Below, piece by piece: positions 61,011 through 64,000 of a stretch of 64,000 bases of DNA. The translations under genes were made by a program, and so were the position numbers. The notes below the pieces were generated by a model that ran no database searches, was not told where the DNA came from, and saw nothing but the letters and a program-made list of their open reading frames with translations. Source of the stretch: Allobosea sp. AAP35 (GTDB lineage Bacteria > Pseudomonadota > Alphaproteobacteria > Rhizobiales > Beijerinckiaceae); contig NZ_LJHQ01000018.1 in the NCBI RefSeq assembly GCF_001295925.1, positions 175,297 through 239,296 of the forward strand, written 5' to 3'. The number at the start of each line of letters is the position of its first letter. The first letter of the stretch is position 1.

Positions 61011-64000
61011 TTGATCCCTCCACGCTCTTTGCCTCCCTCGGTCCGCGCCCAAGGCGTCACCGCGGTGCTGGGCCCGACCAATACCGGCAAGACCCATCTT
61101 GCGATCGAGCGGATGGTCGCCCATCCGACGGGCATGATCGGCCTTCCGCTGCGCCTGCTGGCGCGCGAGGTCTATCAGCGCGTCGTCGACAAGGTCGGCG
61201 TCGAAGCCGTCGCGCTCGTCACCGGCGAGGAAAAGATCAAGCCGGCACGCCCGCGCTTCTGGGTCTGCACGGTCGAGGCGATGCCGCGCGATCTCGCCGT
61301 CGATTTCGTCGCCATCGACGAAATCCAGCTCGCCGCCGATCTCGACCGCGGCCATGTCTTCACCGACCGGCTGCTCAACCGGCGCGGCCGGGCCGAGACC
61401 ATGCTGATCGGCGCCGGCACGATGAAGCCCGTGATCGAGCAGCTCATCCCCGGCGTCCATGTCGTGACACGGCCGCGCCTCTCGCAGCTCCTGTTCGCCG
61501 GCGACCGCAAGATCACGCGCCTGGCGCCCCGCTCGGCCATCGTCGCCTTTTCGGTCGAGGAGGTCTACGCGATCGCCGAGCTGATTCGGCGGCAGAAGGG
61601 TGGCGCCGCGGTTGTCCTGGGCGCGCTCAGCCCGCGTACCCGCAACGCGCAGGTCGAGATCTACCAGTCCGGCGATGTCGACTATCTCGTCGCCACCGAC
61701 GCGATCGGGATGGGGCTGAACCTCGATGTCAATCACATCGCCTTCGCGGCCGACAAAAAATATGACGGCCACCAGTTCCGCAAACTCAACCCGGCCGAGT
61801 TTGGCCAGATCGCCGGGCGGGCCGGCCGCCATCTGCGCGACGGCACCTTCGGCACCAGCGGCCGCTGTCCGCCCTTCGAGGCCGATCTGGTCGAGGCGAT
61901 CGAGAACCACCGCTTCGAGCCGGTGCGGCAGCTGCAATGGCGCAACACCGATCTCGATTTTCGCTCGGTCGCGCAGCTGCTCGACAGCCTGAACCTGCAG
62001 CCGACCGAGCCGGGGCTGACGCGCGCGCTGATCGCCGAGGACATGACGACGCTGGAGATTCTCGCTCGCGACCCCGACATCAAGGCGCTGGCGCAGGGCC
62101 GCCCGGCGGTGGAGCGGCTCTGGGAGGTCTGCGGCCTGCCCGATTATCGCAAGATCGCCCCACAGCAGCATGCCGACCTCGCGACCACGCTCTATCTGCG
62201 GCTGATGCGCCATGGCAGGCTCGATATCGACTGGTATCGCACCCAGCTTTCGGCGCTCGATCGCACCGATGGCGAGATCGATACGCTCTCGGCACGCATC
62301 GCGCAGGTGCGCACCTGGACCTTCGTCGCCAACCGTCCGGACTGGTTGCCCGATCCGGAGCATTGGCAGGGGGTTGCGCGTCTTGTAGAGGACAAGCTCT
62401 CGGATGCTCTGCACGAGCGTCTTGCGAGCCGATTTGTCGACCGGCGCACCTCTGTGCTGCTGCGCCGTTTGCGGGAGAATGCGATGTTGGAGGCTGAGGT
62501 CACCACGACGGGCGACGTGCTCGTCGAGGGCCAGCACGTCGGAATGCTGCAGGGATTCCGCTTTACGGCGGACCCCAAGGCCGGCGGGCCGGAGGCGAAA
62601 GCCTTGAACATGGCGGCGATGAAGGCGCTGGCGAGCGAGATCGAGGCGCGCGCCGCCCGGGTCGTTCTCGCCGGCGACGATGCCTTCGTTTTGTCGCATG
62701 ACGGCCTGCTGCGCTGGATCGGCGAACCGGTGGCGCGCCTCGTCGCGGGCGAGAAGGCGATCGAGCCGCGCCTGCGCCTGCTGGTCGAGGAGCAGCTAGT
62801 CGGTCAGGCCCGCGAGCAGGTCGAGGCGCGGCTGCAGCTCTGGCTGAAGAATCACGTCACCCGTCTGCTGGGCGCATTGCAGCTGCTGGAGGATGCGACA
62901 AGCCTCACCGGCATCGCCCGCGGCATCGCCTATCAGGCGGCCGAAGCGCTTGGCGTGCTGGAGCGCGCCAAGGTCGGCGAGGAAATGAAGGCGCTCGACC
63001 AGGAAGGCCGCGCCGCCCTGCGCCATCTCGGCATCCGTTTCGGCGCTTTCCATCTCTACGTCCCGGCCTTGCTGAAGCCGGCGCCGCGCGCGCTGGCCGC
63101 CCAGCTCTGGGCGCTCAAGCATGGCGGGCCCGAATTGTCGGGGCTCGACGACATCGCCCATCTCGCGGCTTCGGGCCGGACTTCCTTCCCGGTCGACAAG
63201 GCGGTTCCCAAGGGGCTCTACCGCGCCGCCGGCTACCGCGTCTGCGGCGAGCGGGCGGTGCGCGTCGATATCCTCGAGCGCCTGGCCGATCTGATCCGCC
63301 CCGCCATCGCCTATCGGCCCGGCCTCACACAAGGGACGCCTCCGACCGGAAGCGCCGATCAGGACGGTTTTGTCGTGACTGGTGCGATGACCTCGCTCGT
63401 CGGCTGCGCCGGCGAGGATTTCGCCTCGATCCTGCGTTCGCTCGGCTATGTCTCGCTCAAGCGTCCCGGCCCGGCGATCACGGTGCCGCTTGCGGCGCCC
63501 CCTGCCAGGCCCGTCGCCGCGGCAGCCCCGCCCGAGGCGCCTGAGCCCGATCAGGCGACGACGGCCGACAGCCAGCCCGACATTGCGGGCGGCGACGACG
63601 CGTCATCCGCCATGACGGGCGCCGATGCCGAAACCGGCCATTCCGACAGCAGCACGGCCGAGACGACGCCGTCAGAGGCTGCGCCGCCCTCCGATGCCGC
63701 GATGGCCGACGCGCCTGCGTCGCAGGAGCCGACGGCCGGGCCGGAGCCGGTGCCAGAGCTTGCCGACGCGACCGGAGACCTCGTTTCCGCCGATGCACCC
63801 GCATCCGAAACACCCGATGCGCCGATCCTGACGCAAGCCGAACTCCAAGCCGAGACGGCCGAAGCGACACAGGACGCTCTGGCGCCCGGCGAGCGGGAGC
63901 CCGCCCGCGAGCCGATGCCCGCCGATATGATGTCGGCCCTGCCGCAGGCCGAGCCGGCCGTTGCCGCACGAGACGATGACACGGCGGGAGCTGCCGCAAC
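61011..64000 (+). CDS. Suv3-like DExH helicase (5' part, runs off the window)
   Basis: Large RNA/DNA helicase of the rhizobial Suv3-related family, 996 codons visible, no stop before the edge. Motifs in order: Walker A LGPTNTGKTHLA, Walker B FVAIDEIQLAAD, GAGTMKP (motif III region), ATDAIGMGLNLDVNH (motif V) and QIAGRAGRH (motif VI), followed by a long helical C-terminal part. After about residue 820 it becomes Ala/Pro/Asp/Glu-rich and disordered. The start is uncertain: TTG 61011 is the first usual start codon after the in-frame stop at 60930; TTG 61029 is also possible. In rhizobia S4-domain, ferredoxin and CarD genes often follow, beyond this window. Confidence 0.88.
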   Translation, partial: MIPPRSLPPSVRAQGVTAVLGPTNTGKTHLAIERMVAHPTGMIGLPLRLLAREVYQRVVDKVGVEAVALVTGEEKIKPARPRFWVCTVEAMPRDLAVDFVAIDEIQLAADLDRGHVFTDRLLNRRGRAETMLIGAGTMKPVIEQLIPGVHVVTRPRLSQLLFAGDRKITRLAPRSAIVAFSVEEVYAIAELIRRQKGGAAVVLGALSPRTRNAQVEIYQSGDVDYLVATDAIGMGLNLDVNHIAFAADKKYDGHQFRKLNPAEFGQIAGRAGRHLRDGTFGTSGRCPPFEADLVEAIENHRFEPVRQLQWRNTDLDFRSVAQLLDSLNLQPTEPGLTRALIAEDMTTLEILARDPDIKALAQGRPAVERLWEVCGLPDYRKIAPQQHADLATTLYLRLMRHGRLDIDWYRTQLSALDRTDGEIDTLSARIAQVRTWTFVANRPDWLPDPEHWQGVARLVEDKLSDALHERLASRFVDRRTSVLLRRLRENAMLEAEVTTTGDVLVEGQHVGMLQGFRFTADPKAGGPEAKALNMAAMKALASEIEARAARVVLAGDDAFVLSHDGLLRWIGEPVARLVAGEKAIEPRLRLLVEEQLVGQAREQVEARLQLWLKNHVTRLLGALQLLEDATSLTGIARGIAYQAAEALGVLERAKVGEEMKALDQEGRAALRHLGIRFGAFHLYVPALLKPAPRALAAQLWALKHGGPELSGLDDIAHLAASGRTSFPVDKAVPKGLYRAAGYRVCGERAVRVDILERLADLIRPAIAYRPGLTQGTPPTGSADQDGFVVTGAMTSLVGCAGEDFASILRSLGYVSLKRPGPAITVPLAAPPARPVAAAAPPEAPEPDQATTADSQPDIAGGDDASSAMTGADAETGHSDSSTAETTPSEAAPPSDAAMADAPASQEPTAGPEPVPELADATGDLVSADAPASETPDAPILTQAELQAETAEATQDALAPGEREPAREPMPADMMSALPQAEPAVAARDDDTAGAAA

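Noticed and set aside
60690..62699. Long minus-strand open frame (669 codons) opposite the helicase gene
   Set aside because: The plus strand encodes clear helicase motifs throughout; the antisense product has no recognisable domain.

Overview
The window reads as one contiguous stretch of chromosome from a GC-rich alphaproteobacterium of the Hyphomicrobiales (Rhizobiales). Bosea or a close relative is my best guess, from overall gene content and codon use; I could not run a comparison. Supporting traits are a cyclic beta-1,2-glucan exporter (NdvA/ChvA type), a TorF-family porin, several sequences matching the CtrA consensus TTAA-N7-TTAA, twin-arginine signal peptides, many ATGA gene overlaps, and a family of palindromic intergenic repeats. 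I see no phage, insertion sequence, integrase, CRISPR array or rRNA operon. Base and codon use look even throughout, so most of the window is core genome.

Layout. 0-1.4 kb: the 3' end of a cobalt-type nitrile hydratase operon (alpha, beta, accessory protein). 1.4-6 kb: arabinose-5-phosphate isomerase (Kdo/LPS), an outer-membrane beta-barrel and oligoendopeptidase F. 6.2-11.8 kb: an envelope block with a sigma54-type response regulator, a large L,D-transpeptidase and an M15-like peptidoglycan peptidase; two of the three have CtrA-like boxes upstream. 12-17.6 kb: a decayed OmpA-domain gene, tRNA-Ala(CGC) with a clear promoter, YggT, DUF167, carbonic anhydrase, HutD, XerD and aroK-aroB. 17.7-28 kb: EAL phosphodiesterase, calcium/proton antiporter, NdvA, a MotA/MotB pair, CAP-domain lipoprotein, MscS-type channel and a ROK protein. 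28-41 kb: housekeeping and detoxification genes, including GloB, AccA, a YafK-type L,D-transpeptidase, TorF porin, ferrochelatase, 5'-nucleotidase and Ung.

40.9-50.9 kb is the most coherent functional module: a complete branched-chain-type ABC importer (two permeases, two ATPases, one binding protein) framed by two CoA-forming ligases, all on the minus strand, with a Crp/Fnr regulator just upstream. The gene content suggests import of a carboxylic acid (aromatic or long-chain) followed by CoA activation. Three of its junctions carry copies of the palindromic repeat, each lying 3' of a gene.

51-60.6 kb: a DUF1007/NicO metal-transport pair behind a consensus CtrA box, then an amidase whose stop codon lies in a 48-bp tandem duplication, an odd winged-helix protein with a Tat-like leader, gamma-glutamyltransferase, diaminopropionate ammonia-lyase, M29 aminopeptidase and an epoxide-hydrolase-like enzyme preceded by a strong terminator hairpin. 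The window ends inside a Suv3-like helicase gene.

I did not find a convincing new multi-gene system. The items most worth testing are the CtrA-box set, the repeat family inside the transporter cluster, the terminator hairpin in the epoxide-hydrolase leader, and the Tat-leader winged-helix protein.
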